41,186 nt of DNA. Source: JAGQLF01 sp964635995 (GTDB lineage Bacteria > Patescibacteriota > Dojkabacteria > J137). Location of the stretch: contig CAZWRA010000006.1 in NCBI GenBank assembly GCA_964635995.1, positions 1 to 41,186 on the forward strand. Direction: 5' to 3'. A program made the position numbers and the translations under genes. This document shows positions 17,067-26,698 of this stretch, in pieces. Positions within the stretch are counted from its first letter, which is position 1, and each line of letters opens with the position of its first letter. The notes beneath the pieces were generated by a model. That model was given only the letters and a program-made list of their open reading frames with translations. It searched no databases and was not told the DNA's origin.

Positions 17067-17924
17067 ATGTCTTTATATAGCTATAGAAAAGCAGAAAATT
17101 ACCTAAAATCAAAAAAGGATTATTTAGATCTGTCTGAACAGAATGAATTGAACAGTAAGGTAAATGCATGGTCAAGCGCTTCTGGAAGCTATAATTTCCT
17201 ACAAAATTTAGTAAATTCCTCTTTTTTAGCGAACTTAATTATTCCAAGCTTTTTTATAGCTCTTGGACTATATTTTATTTTTCAATACATCTACCCAGAA
17301 ATCCAGTATCAGATCCAAAAGCAAAATGGTTTAGTAGCTCAAGGAACTACAACATTAATTTCAGGAGATTATATAGATAGATCAAAATACATTTCTAATC
17401 CAGCTGGCCTCGCTCAAGTTACAGCGGAAGCCTTTGAACAACATATTCTTCAAGATGATACTTTAAGTAAAAACTACAATGGAATTTTCTATATTAGTAT
17501 TCCATCGCTAGGGATTGATAGACTTCCTGTTCAATCAAATGTTGATAGTACAACTGAATCTGTTTATAACCAAGTTCTTAAAAATTCCCTAGCCCATTTT
17601 GAAAACACTGGACTTCCGATTTCTGATATTAAAAACAATATTGTTATTTATGGTCATAGTGCTAGCCCAAACTATAATCCAAGAGCAACAGATCCAGAAG
17701 TAGCATTTTCCTTTCTTCCAAATTTAAAAGTAGGTGATGAAATTTTAATTGAGATTGAAGGAGAAGTTCATAAATTTAAAATGTTTAGAAGTAAAATCGT
17801 TGAACCTACAGATCTTTCTATAATTACTGGTAATGAAAATGAGAGAACTTTAACTTTATTTACTTGTTACCCTGCTGGTAATAATGCTAATAGATATGTA
17901 GCGATAGCTAGACCGGTTAATTAG
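17067..17924 (+). CDS. Sortase family transpeptidase
   Basis: Class C60 cysteine transpeptidase that anchors surface proteins. A cytoplasmic N-terminus is followed by one membrane helix (about residues 53-74). The extracellular sortase barrel has catalytic His197 in YGHSA, Cys267 in LFTCYPAG and Arg276 in NRYVAIAR. The TLTLFTC context is the usual active-site strand. At 285 aa it is normal length. No sorting-signal substrate is encoded nearby, so substrates must lie elsewhere. It shares a 92-bp divergent promoter region with the sigma factor gene. Confidence 0.92.
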   Translation: MSLYSYRKAENYLKSKKDYLDLSEQNELNSKVNAWSSASGSYNFLQNLVNSSFLANLIIPSFFIALGLYFIFQYIYPEIQYQIQKQNGLVAQGTTTLISGDYIDRSKYISNPAGLAQVTAEAFEQHILQDDTLSKNYNGIFYISIPSLGIDRLPVQSNVDSTTESVYNQVLKNSLAHFENTGLPISDIKNNIVIYGHSASPNYNPRATDPEVAFSFLPNLKVGDEILIEIEGEVHKFKMFRSKIVEPTDLSIITGNENERTLTLFTCYPAGNNANRYVAIARPVN

Positions 17925-17934
17925 CTTATGGCCA

Positions 17935-18852
17935 TTAGCTAGCAGCTAATAGCTTTAGCGCTTTCTCCATATTAATTCCTTTTCCAAGCACTCCCTTCCA
18001 CATATCTCCTTTCTTATCTAATCTTTTCATCATTGTCTTTAAGTTAAATTTTTTTGGGTCCAGCTTTTTATCTACCTCACTCCATTCAAGAGGTGTTGAG
18101 ACAGGAGCGCCATCTACAGGTCTTAATGAGTAAACTGAAGCTGTTGTTTGTCCTCTTCTGTTCTGAAGATAGTCTATATAGACCTTATCTTTTCTAGAAT
18201 CTGGATCTCGTTCTAAGCTTACAATATCGGGAATTCGATCTTGAATCTTAATACTTAATATTTCAGCAAAAGTTCTAACCTGATCAAAGTTGTATTTTGC
18301 TTTAAGAGGAATATGTACATGAATTCCTCTTTTTCCTGAAGTTTTTACATAAGTATCGATTTCTAATTCCTCGCATAGTTTTCTAACTTCTAAGGCAGTT
18401 TTAACTATTCCATCAAAATACTCCGCCTTTGCATAAAGATCAAAAATCAGATAATCAGGGTTCTCTAAATTTTGAATTCTAGAATTCCACGCATTAATCT
18501 CAATTCCTCCTAAATTAGCAATGTATAGAAGTGTTTCTTTATTATTACTTTCGGAATGTATTGTTGCTATGTCTACAAAATTAGGAACTGAATCTACGTC
18601 CTTTTGATAGAAACTTTTTCCAGTAATTCCGGATGGGAATCTATTCATGTTTTGAGGCCTATCTTTAAGATATGGAAGAATGAATTCAGAAATATCTTCA
18701 TAAAATTTAAGCATATCTTCTTTTGTATATTTTTCTTTCGGCCAATAAATTTTATCTGGATTAGTTATTTCAAGTTTAGCTCCTTTCTTTTTATATCCAT
18801 CGCTAAACGCTTCTGGCTTCTCTCCCTTAACTTCCTTTGCTTTTTTTATCAT
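17935..18852 (-). pseudogene. ligD: LigD polymerase (AEP primase-like) domain, 3' part of a frameshifted gene
   Basis: The C-terminal POL domain of a PE-LIG-POL LigD, which fills and extends broken ends in NHEJ. Motifs: ITNPDKIYWPKEKYTKEDML, RPQNMNRFPSGITGKSFYQK, DYLIFDLYAK (catalytic acidic residues), SGKRGIHVHIPL, YIDYLQNRRGQTTASVYSLR. It is joined in homology to the ligase domain upstream, but the frame changes at an A7 run (T7 at 18841-18847 on the plus strand). One A fewer would link ...GIRDDKKAKEVKGEK. It could initiate on its own at ATG 18852 as a stand-alone polymerase, an arrangement known in some lineages. Confidence 0.88.
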
Positions 18853-20361
18853 CTCTTATACCTAAAAATATCGCTTGTCTCATATATCCTTTTTCTGTCC
18901 ATCCACTAAATCTAACTTCTGCGACTACTTTTGGTTTTAACCATGTTTCGACGTTTCTCATGTAAGGAGCGTCTGAAAAAGGTGATTCTTCAACTTTATA
19001 TTTATCTAAAAGTGTTTTGATTTTTTTAATGATTTTTCATCAAAACCGCTTCCAGTATTACCTACATAAACAAGCTTACCCCTTTTATGCACTCCCATAA
19101 GAAGAGATCCGAATTCATTTCTCTTTCCTTCAGGTTTTGTATATCCTCCTATAACGACCTCCTGCTGCTTTAGTATTTTAATTTTTTGCCATGATTTAGT
19201 CCTTTCTCCACTCTCATAAATACTGTCTTTCTTTTTTGCAATTATTCCCTCTAAATCATTTTTCTTAGCTAAGCTAAAAAACTTCTTACCTTCTTCGTCG
19301 ATATGATCACTATATTTAACTAAACCTAACTTAGGGAGAACTTTTTTTAGAATTTCTTTTCTTTCAGTTAAAGGTAATTTACGTAAATCACGATTTTTGA
19401 ACTTTAAGATGTCGAATACATAATACATAAGCTTGCCTTCCCCTGAGTTTCTATAGCTTTGTAATGCCTGAAAGTCTGATCTACCTTTTGAATCAACAAC
19501 TACTACTTCCCCATCCAAAATCATTTTATCTTTAATATTGAGTAATTCCTCAACAATAGGACTAAAGTCAGAATTGTAATTTTGAGTGTTTCTTGAGAGA
19601 AGATTCACTAAGTCTTTCTCAATATGCGCAATTATTCTATATCCATCCCATTTAACTTCGAAAATCCAATCTTTGTCGTTAAAAGCATTCTCTACAAGCG
19701 TTGCTAGCATTGGAGTAAAACCATCATCATTTTTTGAAATTTTAATTTCTTTTTCTTTTTTCTTCTTTACTTTCTTTTTTGCCTTTACTCCATCTGTAAT
19801 TTCATCTAAAGTTCTTCCAGTTTTTACAGATAGGTCGACATCTTTAATCTTTTTACCTTCGAATTCATCTTTATCTTTAATAAATAGCCAAGCATTTTCG
19901 CCTGCTTTTTTAAATCTAACTAATGCATAAAGCCCTTTTAGTTTAGTTCCATTTAAAAATAGTTTTATTTCTCCTTGTTTTATTCCCTCTTTAATTCTTT
20001 CTTGTATTTCTTTTCTATCTTCAGTCTTTGAGTGAGTGTAAGTTCCTTCGTCCCAAACCATTACAGTTCCAGCACCATAGTTACCTTCAGGTATTGTTCC
20101 TTCAAAATCTCTATAATCAAAGGGATGATCCTCAACCATCATTGCAAGATGACGCTCGTTAGATTTAGTTGGTAGTCCTTTTGGAACTGCCCAACTTTTT
20201 AAAACACCATCCACTTCTATTCTAAAGTCATAATGAAGTCTTGATGCTTGGTGCTTTTGTATAACAAACTTGAGCGAACCTTTGGATTCTTTTACTTTAC
20301 CTTCAGGCTCAGCTGTTCTTCTAAAATTTCTTTTTTTATTATATTTAGAAAGTTTAGGCAT
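18853..20361 (-). pseudogene. ligD: LigD 3'-phosphoesterase and ATP-dependent ligase domains, 5' part of a frameshifted gene
   Basis: Starts at ATG 20361, 9 nt after the Ku gene. The phosphoesterase domain (about 30-160) has FVIQKHQASRLHYDFRIE, SWAVPKGLP and DHPFDYRDFEGTIPEGNYG. After a Lys-rich linker the ligase domain has the adenylation motif EVKWDGYR, LDGEVVVVD, EGIIAKKKDS and SWQKIK. The frame stops at 19006 because an A7 run (19021-19027) is one A short. The next frame continues KTLLDKYKVEESPFSDAPYM...WLKPKVVAEVRFSGWT, the OB-fold end of the ligase, down to the second lesion at 18841-18847. The active-site Lys domain is therefore intact but the OB fold is cut off. Confidence 0.9.
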
Positions 20362-20370
20362 AATTTTTTA

Positions 20371-21150
20371 TCATTTTGCCATTTTTACTTCTTCTAAAAT
20401 CCTTTTCAGTTGCTCAACTAAATCTTCAGCTTGTATTGAAGCTCTCTCTTTTGGCTTAGATACTTTTACTGTCTTATGTTTTCGTTTAGCTTCTATTATT
20501 TTTTTAAGTCCTTCAATATAGTTATCTTCATATTCTGAGATATCGAAAGTATCGCTCATTGTATCTATTAAAGTCTCTGCCATTTCTAACTCTTTATTCG
20601 AAATATCTGCTGATTTTGGAATTTTTAATTCTTCTGAAGATCCTATTTCCTCCTCATATCTTAATTGATTTAGAATAAGCATGTTTCCCTCAGGCTTTAT
20701 TACACAAAGATTTTCTCGATTTCTTAAAACAAACTCCGCTACTCCTACTTTTTTGTTTTCTTTAATGCTTTTACTAACAGAGCATAAGTCTTTGAAGCTC
20801 CTTTATCTGGCTCTAGATAGTATGGTTTTTCAAAATAAATTGGGTCAATATCCTCTGTATTAACAAACGAGGAAATCTCAATATTCTCGCTTTTATCAAT
20901 GTCTACCTTTTTCAAAATCTTCATCAGTCAAAATTACATAATCTCCCTTTTTATACTCATACCCCTTAACAACATCTTTCCAAGGTACTTCTTTCTCAGT
21001 TTTTGTATCGATTCTTGCATATCTAATAGGAGCAATGCCTTTTTTACTAAGCATATCTAAATCTAATTGCACTGATTGTGTAGCACTATAAAGATTAACG
21101 GGGATATAAATAAGTCCGAAGCTAATACCTCCTGTCCAAATTGCTCTCAT
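20371..21150 (-). pseudogene. ku: Ku-like NHEJ DNA end-binding protein, two frameshifts
   Basis: The bacterial Ku homodimer threads onto DNA ends and recruits LigD. The start MRAIWTGGISFGLIYIPVNLY is diagnostic. Piece 1 (21150-20896) ends after an extra base in A5GG (about 20906-20912). Piece 2 (VDIDKSENIEISSFV through PYYLEPDKGASKTYALL) ends at an A6 run (20749-20754) that is one A short. Piece 3 (VGVAEFVLRNRENLCVI through the C-terminal YIEGLKKIIEAK) ends at 20371. The restored length of about 260 aa is normal. The two lesions have opposite sign. It forms an operon with ligD. Confidence 0.9.
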
Positions 21151-21280
21151 AAAATTGAGTTAACTACCATATTTTACATGAATAGTTGAGTTTATCTACT
21201 TTAGAAGTGGAAGGTTGGGCATAAAGCTTTCACCTGATCCATTCTTTACACTCAAAAATGAAATCTATCAAATTACAATG

Positions 21281-21352
21281 CCACAAATCCTAAACCTCTT
21301 TCTTTTAGGATTTGAGGATTTGTTATTTGAAGTTTTTATCTAAGTAGTCTTT
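21281..21352 (-). terminator. Terminator-like hairpin after ftsZ (paralogous segment B)
   Basis: AAATCCTAAA (21285-21294) pairs with TTTAGGATTT (21304-21313), on the downstream side of ftsZ. The segment aligns over 72 positions to the end of the sigma factor gene (15649-15720), with T-to-C and A-to-G changes that preserve the stem. It ends in the same 15 bases that encode the sigma factor C-terminus there, although no gene uses them here. The flanking 21151-21398 spacer shows nothing else. Confidence 0.6.
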
Positions 21353-21398
21353 AGACTTTGCAGTATCTATTTATTATTGATGAAGTTGTTCTTATGAC

Positions 21399-22589
21399 TT
21401 ACTCTCCACTTGTATGTCTCTTTCTTAAGAAGCTTGGAACATTTTCTAATTCATCATCGTCTAGATTATTTGTCTTTACAGGTTTACCTCCTGAAATATT
21501 TCCTAACATTCCCTCTTTTTCAATATTATTTTCTCTGCCCCTATCAACCATAGCGCTCATTCCTTTTTTTGCAGCCATAGTATCTAGACTTGATTTTAGT
21601 TCATTTACAGTGTTTGTAAGAACAGCATTCGATTTTTGTTCGTCAAATCCTGTAGCTAAGACTGTAACTTCAAGCTTATCTTCTTTTGAAGGGTCAATTG
21701 AAGCTCCAAAAATAAATGTAGCGTCTGGAGCAATCTTTTGTTTAACAATTTCAGCAGCTTCATTAACTTCTGACATTGCGAGATCATTTCCTCCGATAAT
21801 GTTAAAAAGAACTCCTTGAGCACCGTCAATTGAAATTTCTAGAAGTGGACTTTCGATAGCCATTGCAGCTGCCTCTTTAGCTCTTGTATCTCCTGTAGCT
21901 TCTCCAATTCCCATTAATGCAGTTCCTCCGTCAGACATAACAGATCTTACGTCAGCAAAATCCACATTAATTAATCCGGTCTGAGTAATTAAGTTTGCAA
22001 TACTTCTTACAGCTTGAGCTAAAACATCGTCAGCCTTTTTCATAGCATCTAAGAATGATGCATTTTTATCCATAATATCAAGAAGCCTTTGATTTGGAAC
22101 AACAATAAGAGTATCTACTTTATCTCTAAGCTCATCAATACCTTTCAAAGCTAAATCCATTCTTCTTTGCATTTCAAAATTGAAAGGTTTTGTTACTACT
22201 GCAACTGTTAATGCTCCTAAATTCTTAGCTATACCTGCAACAATTGGAGCTGCACCTGTTCCTGTTCCTCCACCCATTCCAGCAGTTACAAAAACCATGT
22301 CTGCTCCAGCTAAATTTTCATGAAGAATATCAACACTTTCTTCTGCTGCTTTCTTACCAATCACTGGGTTCCCCCCACTTCCTAATCCTCTAGTAATTTG
22401 TTCACCAATTCTTAGCTTAATATCTGCTTTAGAATTCATTAATGCTTGTGCATCTGTATTCACAGCTATAAATTCTACATCCTCAATATTATGATCTGTA
22501 ATCATTGTATTGACGGCATTTCCACCACCGCCACCTACTCCAACAACTTTGATTTTTGCTGATAATGCAGCTTGAGGCTTAACTAACAT
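21399..22589 (-). CDS. ftsZ: Cell division protein FtsZ
   Basis: Tubulin-like GTPase that forms the division ring. The N-terminal IKVVGVGGGGGNAVNTMI, the tubulin signature GGGTGTG at residues 106-112, the T7 synergy loop NVDFADVRSVM and the polymerisation core are all present. A variable linker (about 320-375) ends in the conserved C-terminal peptide DDELENVPSFLRKR, which binds FtsA. At 396 aa it is intact. It is the last gene of ftsQ-ftsA-ftsZ on this strand, with its own promoter in the 148-bp gap behind ftsA. Confidence 0.97.
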   Translation of the reverse strand: MLVKPQAALSAKIKVVGVGGGGGNAVNTMITDHNIEDVEFIAVNTDAQALMNSKADIKLRIGEQITRGLGSGGNPVIGKKAAEESVDILHENLAGADMVFVTAGMGGGTGTGAAPIVAGIAKNLGALTVAVVTKPFNFEMQRRMDLALKGIDELRDKVDTLIVVPNQRLLDIMDKNASFLDAMKKADDVLAQAVRSIANLITQTGLINVDFADVRSVMSDGGTALMGIGEATGDTRAKEAAAMAIESPLLEISIDGAQGVLFNIIGGNDLAMSEVNEAAEIVKQKIAPDATFIFGASIDPSKEDKLEVTVLATGFDEQKSNAVLTNTVNELKSSLDTMAAKKGMSAMVDRGRENNIEKEGMLGNISGGKPVKTNNLDDDELENVPSFLRKRHTSGE

Positions 22590-22621
22590 ATGTTCAAACT
22601 TTAAAGTCTAATATACAGAAT

Positions 22622-22650
22622 ATATTAATCCACATATTTTAAAAGTGCAA
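22622..22650 (-). promoter_or_regulatory. Sigma-70 promoter candidate for ftsZ
   Basis: On the minus strand, TTGCAC (22650-22645) and TAATAT (22627-22622) are separated by exactly 17 bp, a near-consensus housekeeping promoter 33 bp before the ftsZ start. Confidence 0.55.
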
Positions 22651-22737
22651 GTTTTGTTTACAATCATATTGGCTGTGTATAAAGAATTTGCTCAGTTTTC
22701 TAGAACAAAAAATAAATGTTTATAAGTGGGAATATCT

Positions 22738-23994
22738 TTAAGGAAGAAGGTTTTTAAAGAATCCTATTATCTTGTTAGGTATTCCTGAAGCTCCGTTTCC
22801 AGCATTTGGTTTATGAAACCTTGAACCTGAGGAAACAAAACTATCATCTTGTAACCCATGTTGAACTAATCCCTGAAGTGTAGCGTATGCTGGAGATGAA
22901 ATACTGTCTATCAATCCATCTAAACCTCGAGGTGAACCTACTCTTGCAGGAACGCCGAAGACCTTACTAGCCAAGTTTGTAATCTCTGGAAGGCTCGCTG
23001 AGCCACCAGTAATTACAACTCCAGCAGGAAGTTTTGCATCGTGTCCTGAATTTTCAATATTTTCCAGTACAAGTTTGAATATTTCTTCTACTCTATCGCT
23101 CATTATTTCTAAGAAAAGTTTTTTAGAAATTGTTTTTATTCCTTCAATTCCCAGTTCGTCTACATCAATAACATCTGTATTTTCCTTTTTCTTATTCATT
23201 GCAGCTTTTTTAAAAAGCTCATTTGCATTAATCTTAACTTTCTCTGCATCATCTAAGGAAAATAATCTTAATCCTGCTGCAAGATCTCTTGTAACATTAC
23301 TTCCTCCAAAAGGTATACATGAACTATATGAAACTGCATCCTCTACAAATGTTGTAATAGTAGTTGTTCCTCCTCCAATATCAAGAAGTAAAACTCCAAG
23401 TTCTTTTTCCGTTGGAGTTAAAACAGAATGCGAAGAAGCCCATCCGCTAAAAACTATATCATCTATTTTAAGTCCAATACTCTGAACACATCTTTCAATA
23501 TTATGAATAGCAGTTGAAGGAGCTGAGATAATATGCGCATCTACTTCTAATCTAGTTCCAGTCATTCCGACAGGATTTTTTATTCCTGATTGTTGATCAA
23601 CAATAAATTCTCTTGGAATTAAATGAATAATTTCTCTTGCCTGAGGAATTGCTACTGTTTTCGCTTGTTCTAGTGATCTTAAAACGTCATCTTCTAAAAT
23701 TTCAGAGTCTGAAATTGCTACAACTCCTTTATTATTATTTGAAACAATATTTTTTCCGTTAATAGAAACATATGCAGAAGAGACTGTTAATCCAGCCATA
23801 CGTTCTGCTCCATTTAATGCTGATGCTATTGAGTTTATTGCCTCTTCAATACCTGTGATCTCGCCCTTTTTAATGCCATAAGATGGGTGTGAAGCTTCTC
23901 CTATTACTTTAGCTTTCCCACTATCGTCTACTACAGTCACTACTGCACTAACCTTATGGGATCCTATATCAATCGCTGTAATTATGTTAGACAT
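22738..23994 (-). CDS. ftsA: Cell division protein FtsA
   Basis: Actin-like ATPase that tethers FtsZ to the membrane. Phosphate 1 motif AIDIGSHKVSAVV is at the N-terminus. The SHS2/1C insertion contains IIHLIPREFIVDQQSGIKNPVGMTG. Phosphate 2 is LLLDIGGGTTTITTF, and the adenosine motif is GVVITGGSASLPE. The C-terminus ends in an amphipathic helix (NKIIGFFKNLLP) for membrane binding. It is 418 aa and intact, lying between ftsQ and ftsZ. Confidence 0.96.
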   Translation of the reverse strand: MSNIITAIDIGSHKVSAVVTVVDDSGKAKVIGEASHPSYGIKKGEITGIEEAINSIASALNGAERMAGLTVSSAYVSINGKNIVSNNNKGVVAISDSEILEDDVLRSLEQAKTVAIPQAREIIHLIPREFIVDQQSGIKNPVGMTGTRLEVDAHIISAPSTAIHNIERCVQSIGLKIDDIVFSGWASSHSVLTPTEKELGVLLLDIGGGTTTITTFVEDAVSYSSCIPFGGSNVTRDLAAGLRLFSLDDAEKVKINANELFKKAAMNKKKENTDVIDVDELGIEGIKTISKKLFLEIMSDRVEEIFKLVLENIENSGHDAKLPAGVVITGGSASLPEITNLASKVFGVPARVGSPRGLDGLIDSISSPAYATLQGLVQHGLQDDSFVSSGSRFHKPNAGNGASGIPNKIIGFFKNLLP

Positions 23995-24078
23995 ATCGAA
24001 TTAGTTGTTCATATAAAGTAATTGACTAAAGTTTACAATCAAACAATCCTTAAAGCAATATTATTCTATCAGGCATTA

Positions 24079-25179
24079 CTAATTTCTCCCAGTGAAATTT
24101 TCAGTTCTAAAATCAAAAATTGAAAATTGAGAGAATTTATCTGTTTTTGAAATAGCTACAAATCTCTTAATCTGTTCTTCAATTTCAGTTTTATTAATTC
24201 CACCAAATATCAGTGTTTTTCCTCCAGATACTTTTATCTCAAGCCTGATTGGGTTCTTCCACCTAATATCTTCAATAACAACATCTGTTAATGTTGCTTT
24301 TATTTCATTAATAACTTCTTTAGAAAGAGTTATCTCCTCTAACTTTGAATCCAAACTCTCTTCAAAAGAATATTCATAAAACTTTATTATGGGATACTCA
24401 CCTAAATTATCTGTTAGAAATCCTGATCTTGAAGCAAAATATTCATTAATAATCTGCTCTGTTTCTATTGTAATTTCATTTAATATTGACTCTTTCTCTT
24501 CTAACAAAACTTCTTTCCAATCAAAATCTGCAATCTCTTCTTCCTCTAAGTTCTCAATGTATCTTCTTTGTATATAATCAGAATCAACTGTCAGCTCCCC
24601 TTCTAATAATTGTCTTTGAACTTCTGTTACATCTATTGGAGTAGGAATTGAACCTAATTCAATAACTTCAAGATTTGTATCTAAAAGAGCATATTTTTGG
24701 AAATCTAAGTAATAAACATCGGGAGTTTGCGCTTCTATTTTAATTTCTATTTTATTTGGATAGATCTTTCTAACATAGGTACTTTTTGTATATTGAACTG
24801 TATCGTGAATAATATTTTCAATTGAGTAAACAGAAAGAAATAAACTATTTTTGTTAATTAAAGCATTTCTTAATCTTTCAGATTCCCTCTCTTCAATACC
24901 AATTTCGATTACAATATCTTTTACAAGAAAGAAATCACTAAAAAAAACTAAATAAGCAATGCTTCCAAAAAGTGTAATAAGGGGTAATAAAAGTAATGAT
25001 GACACTCTGAATTTATATTTCCCGAATAGTTTTTTAAAACTAAAACTTTCTTTTCTTACAACAGCAATATTTTTGTTGTTTCTGGGAGGTTTTTCTCTTA
25101 AATGTCTGTACGAACCTTGATGAAATCTTATATCAGGTAGATCTTTCTTTCTTTTTTTAAAAGGATTAGTTAATTTCAC
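24079..25179 (-). CDS. ftsQ: FtsQ/DivIB-like cell division protein with POTRA domain
   Basis: A bitopic membrane protein: a basic cytoplasmic segment of about 57 residues, one membrane helix (LLLLPLITLFGSIAYLVFF), then the POTRA repeat (FLVKDIVIEIGI...LFLSVYSIENII...YVRKIYPNKIEIKIEAQTP) and an FtsQ beta domain ending FDFRTENFTGRN. Sequence conservation outside the POTRA is low, as is normal for FtsQ. An acidic insertion (about 195-235, EEEEIADFDWKE) makes it longer than usual at 366 aa. Location directly upstream of ftsA-ftsZ supports the call. Confidence 0.85.
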   Translation of the reverse strand: MKLTNPFKKRKKDLPDIRFHQGSYRHLREKPPRNNKNIAVVRKESFSFKKLFGKYKFRVSSLLLLPLITLFGSIAYLVFFSDFFLVKDIVIEIGIEERESERLRNALINKNSLFLSVYSIENIIHDTVQYTKSTYVRKIYPNKIEIKIEAQTPDVYYLDFQKYALLDTNLEVIELGSIPTPIDVTEVQRQLLEGELTVDSDYIQRRYIENLEEEEIADFDWKEVLLEEKESILNEITIETEQIINEYFASRSGFLTDNLGEYPIIKFYEYSFEESLDSKLEEITLSKEVINEIKATLTDVVIEDIRWKNPIRLEIKVSGGKTLIFGGINKTEIEEQIKRFVAISKTDKFSQFSIFDFRTENFTGRN

Positions 25180-25197
25180 GTACTCTTATTATAGACA

Positions 25198-25225
25198 AAA
25201 CCCTGAACCTTTTGGTTCAGGGTTT
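25198..25225. terminator. Intrinsic terminator between rpsO and ftsQ
   Basis: AAACCCTGAACC and GGTTCAGGGTTT are perfect 12-bp arms around a TTTT loop. On the minus strand the hairpin follows rpsO and runs into TTTTG. It is the strongest terminator-like structure in the window and separates rpsO from ftsQAZ. Confidence 0.8.
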
Positions 25226-25246
25226 AAATTCTTGTATAAATTTGGA

Positions 25247-25537
25247 TTACATTCCTATCTTTGACAGAAACTTCTTTACTTTATCTTTGTCTGCCTCAGT
25301 TTTCTCAAGATACTTAATCATTCTTCTTCTTGCACCTACAAGCTTTAAAAGTCCTCTTCTAGAGTGGTTGTCTTTCTTATTTGACTTTAGGTGGTCAGCA
25401 AGATAGTTGATTCTCTGTGTCATTAAAGCAATTTGAACCATTGGAGAACCTGTATCTCCTTCGTGTGTTCCGTATTCTTTAACGATTTGAGTCTTTGCAT
25501 CTTTATCCTGAGCAAATCGTGATTTTTTACTTGCCAT
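25247..25537 (-). CDS. rpsO: 30S ribosomal protein S15
   Basis: Small-subunit protein binding the central domain of 16S rRNA. Family motifs are EYGTHEGDTGSPMVQIALMTQRINYLADHLK, then DNHSRRGLLKLVGARRRMIKYL. At 96 aa it is only slightly longer than typical (about 89), with a short basic N-terminal extension. It is monocistronic here, with a strong terminator downstream. Confidence 0.97.
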   Translation of the reverse strand: MASKKSRFAQDKDAKTQIVKEYGTHEGDTGSPMVQIALMTQRINYLADHLKSNKKDNHSRRGLLKLVGARRRMIKYLEKTEADKDKVKKFLSKIGM

Positions 25538-25614
25538 ATTTTCTAAATAAATTCTTCACTTATTATATAGGAAAACCGCCAAATCTGCAACGCCTACTTG
25601 GCTTCTTTTTAATT

Positions 25615-25935
25615 TTAAACTGCCTCTTCTTCAACTTTTGACTCTTTATTATTTCTTTTCTTAAGCCAATCTTTAATCTGGCCAAGCAATCCCATATTCA
25701 TCAGAACTGAGAATATTCCTGCTACTAGATTTCCTCTTCCAATATTTTTCTTAACTGATCTTACTCCATCAGCTACTGTACTGGTCACTTCTGAAGCATC
25801 AGTTACTATAACAGTAGTTTCATCAATGAGTTTTTTTAGAGAAATTAACACTCTGATAACAAAAAAAGTGAATACCAGTATTGATAAACTGATGGAAACT
25901 ATTAAAACTGCTTTTAGTAAAAATTCTTGATCCAT
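25615..25935 (-). CDS. Small membrane protein with a t-SNARE/DUF948-like helix
   Basis: 106 aa with one N-terminal membrane helix (about 7-30, LKAVLIVSISLSILVFTFFVIRV). A long helix with regularly spaced hydrophobics and Thr/Val/Asp follows (TTVIVTDASEVTSTVADGVRSVKK), as in DUF948-type proteins. After a second hydrophobic stretch (GNLVAGIFSVLMNMGLLGQI) comes a charged Lys/Glu tail. Function is unknown. It is divergent from the hydrolase-murF-femX operon, with a 49-bp gap. The DUF948 assignment rests on general pattern only. Confidence 0.6.
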   Translation of the reverse strand: MDQEFLLKAVLIVSISLSILVFTFFVIRVLISLKKLIDETTVIVTDASEVTSTVADGVRSVKKNIGRGNLVAGIFSVLMNMGLLGQIKDWLKKRNNKESKVEEEAV

Positions 25936-25984
25936 TTTAAGTTTTTACTCTAATCTAGTATAGTCTGTATATACATATAAAACA

Positions 25985-26698
25985 ATGTTTATGGGTAAAG
26001 AGAGTGTAAATTTTGTGCTTCTGCATGGTTGGAGAGGCTCTTCTAAAAGCCTTGAAGCACTATCTAAAGAACTGGAAAAAGAAGGACATAAAACTTTAAT
26101 TTTAGAAATGCCTGGCCATGGAAATACTCCGGCTATGATGGAACCTTGGAATATGGAGCGTTTCTCTAAGTGGGCAAATGCACTCATTGTTCAAAGTGGA
26201 TTTATAAATTATGTATTAGTAGGACACTCATTTGGAGGAAAAATTATATTAGAAGGAGTAACGAATGGAATTCTAACGCCAAAAAAAATAGTGCTTATTG
26301 ATTCAAATGGAATAAAACCTAGAAATTCAGTAAAAAAAGCTCTTTTCAAGTCAGGATCTACTCTGCTTTCGCCAGTTTTAAATACCTCATTAGGAAAGCC
26401 TATTAGAAAAATTTTATACAAATACGTAATTAGGGAAGCTGATTATGAGAAAACCTCTGGAAACTTAAGAGAGAGCTTTAAGATTTTTAATGAGGAGAAT
26501 TATGATGAAAAGTTGAAAAAAATTACTATTCCGACAATAATAATATGGGGAACTGAAGATAAAGTAACTCCTCTTTGGATGGGTGAGAAACTTAATGGAG
26601 GCATAAGAGGATCAAAGCTTATTAAATTGAAAGGCACCCATGGCCTCCCTTTAAAAAATCCTAAAGTAGTAGCATTAGAAATTATTAAAAATCTATGA
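25985..26698 (+). CDS. Alpha/beta hydrolase
   Basis: Serine hydrolase of about 237 aa. The oxyanion region is VLLHGWRGSS. The nucleophile elbow is GHSFGG (Ser82), with Asp192 in WGTEDKVTP and His219 in KGTHGLP completing the triad. The fold is intact; the substrate is unknown. It is the first gene of a three-gene operon. Its TGA overlaps the ATG of the MurF-like gene (ATGA), which hints at a role in wall or lipid precursor metabolism. Confidence 0.87.
   Translation: MFMGKESVNFVLLHGWRGSSKSLEALSKELEKEGHKTLILEMPGHGNTPAMMEPWNMERFSKWANALIVQSGFINYVLVGHSFGGKIILEGVTNGILTPKKIVLIDSNGIKPRNSVKKALFKSGSTLLSPVLNTSLGKPIRKILYKYVIREADYEKTSGNLRESFKIFNEENYDEKLKKITIPTIIIWGTEDKVTPLWMGEKLNGGIRGSKLIKLKGTHGLPLKNPKVVALEIIKNL

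Noticed and set aside
19586..19930. Long plus-strand open frame opposite ligD (114 codons, Phe/Ser-rich)
   Set aside because: It is antisense to the well-recognised ligase domain, and its composition is that of a complemented Lys/Glu-rich sequence. Similar antisense frames opposite ftsA, ftsZ, ileS and femX were dropped for the same reason.
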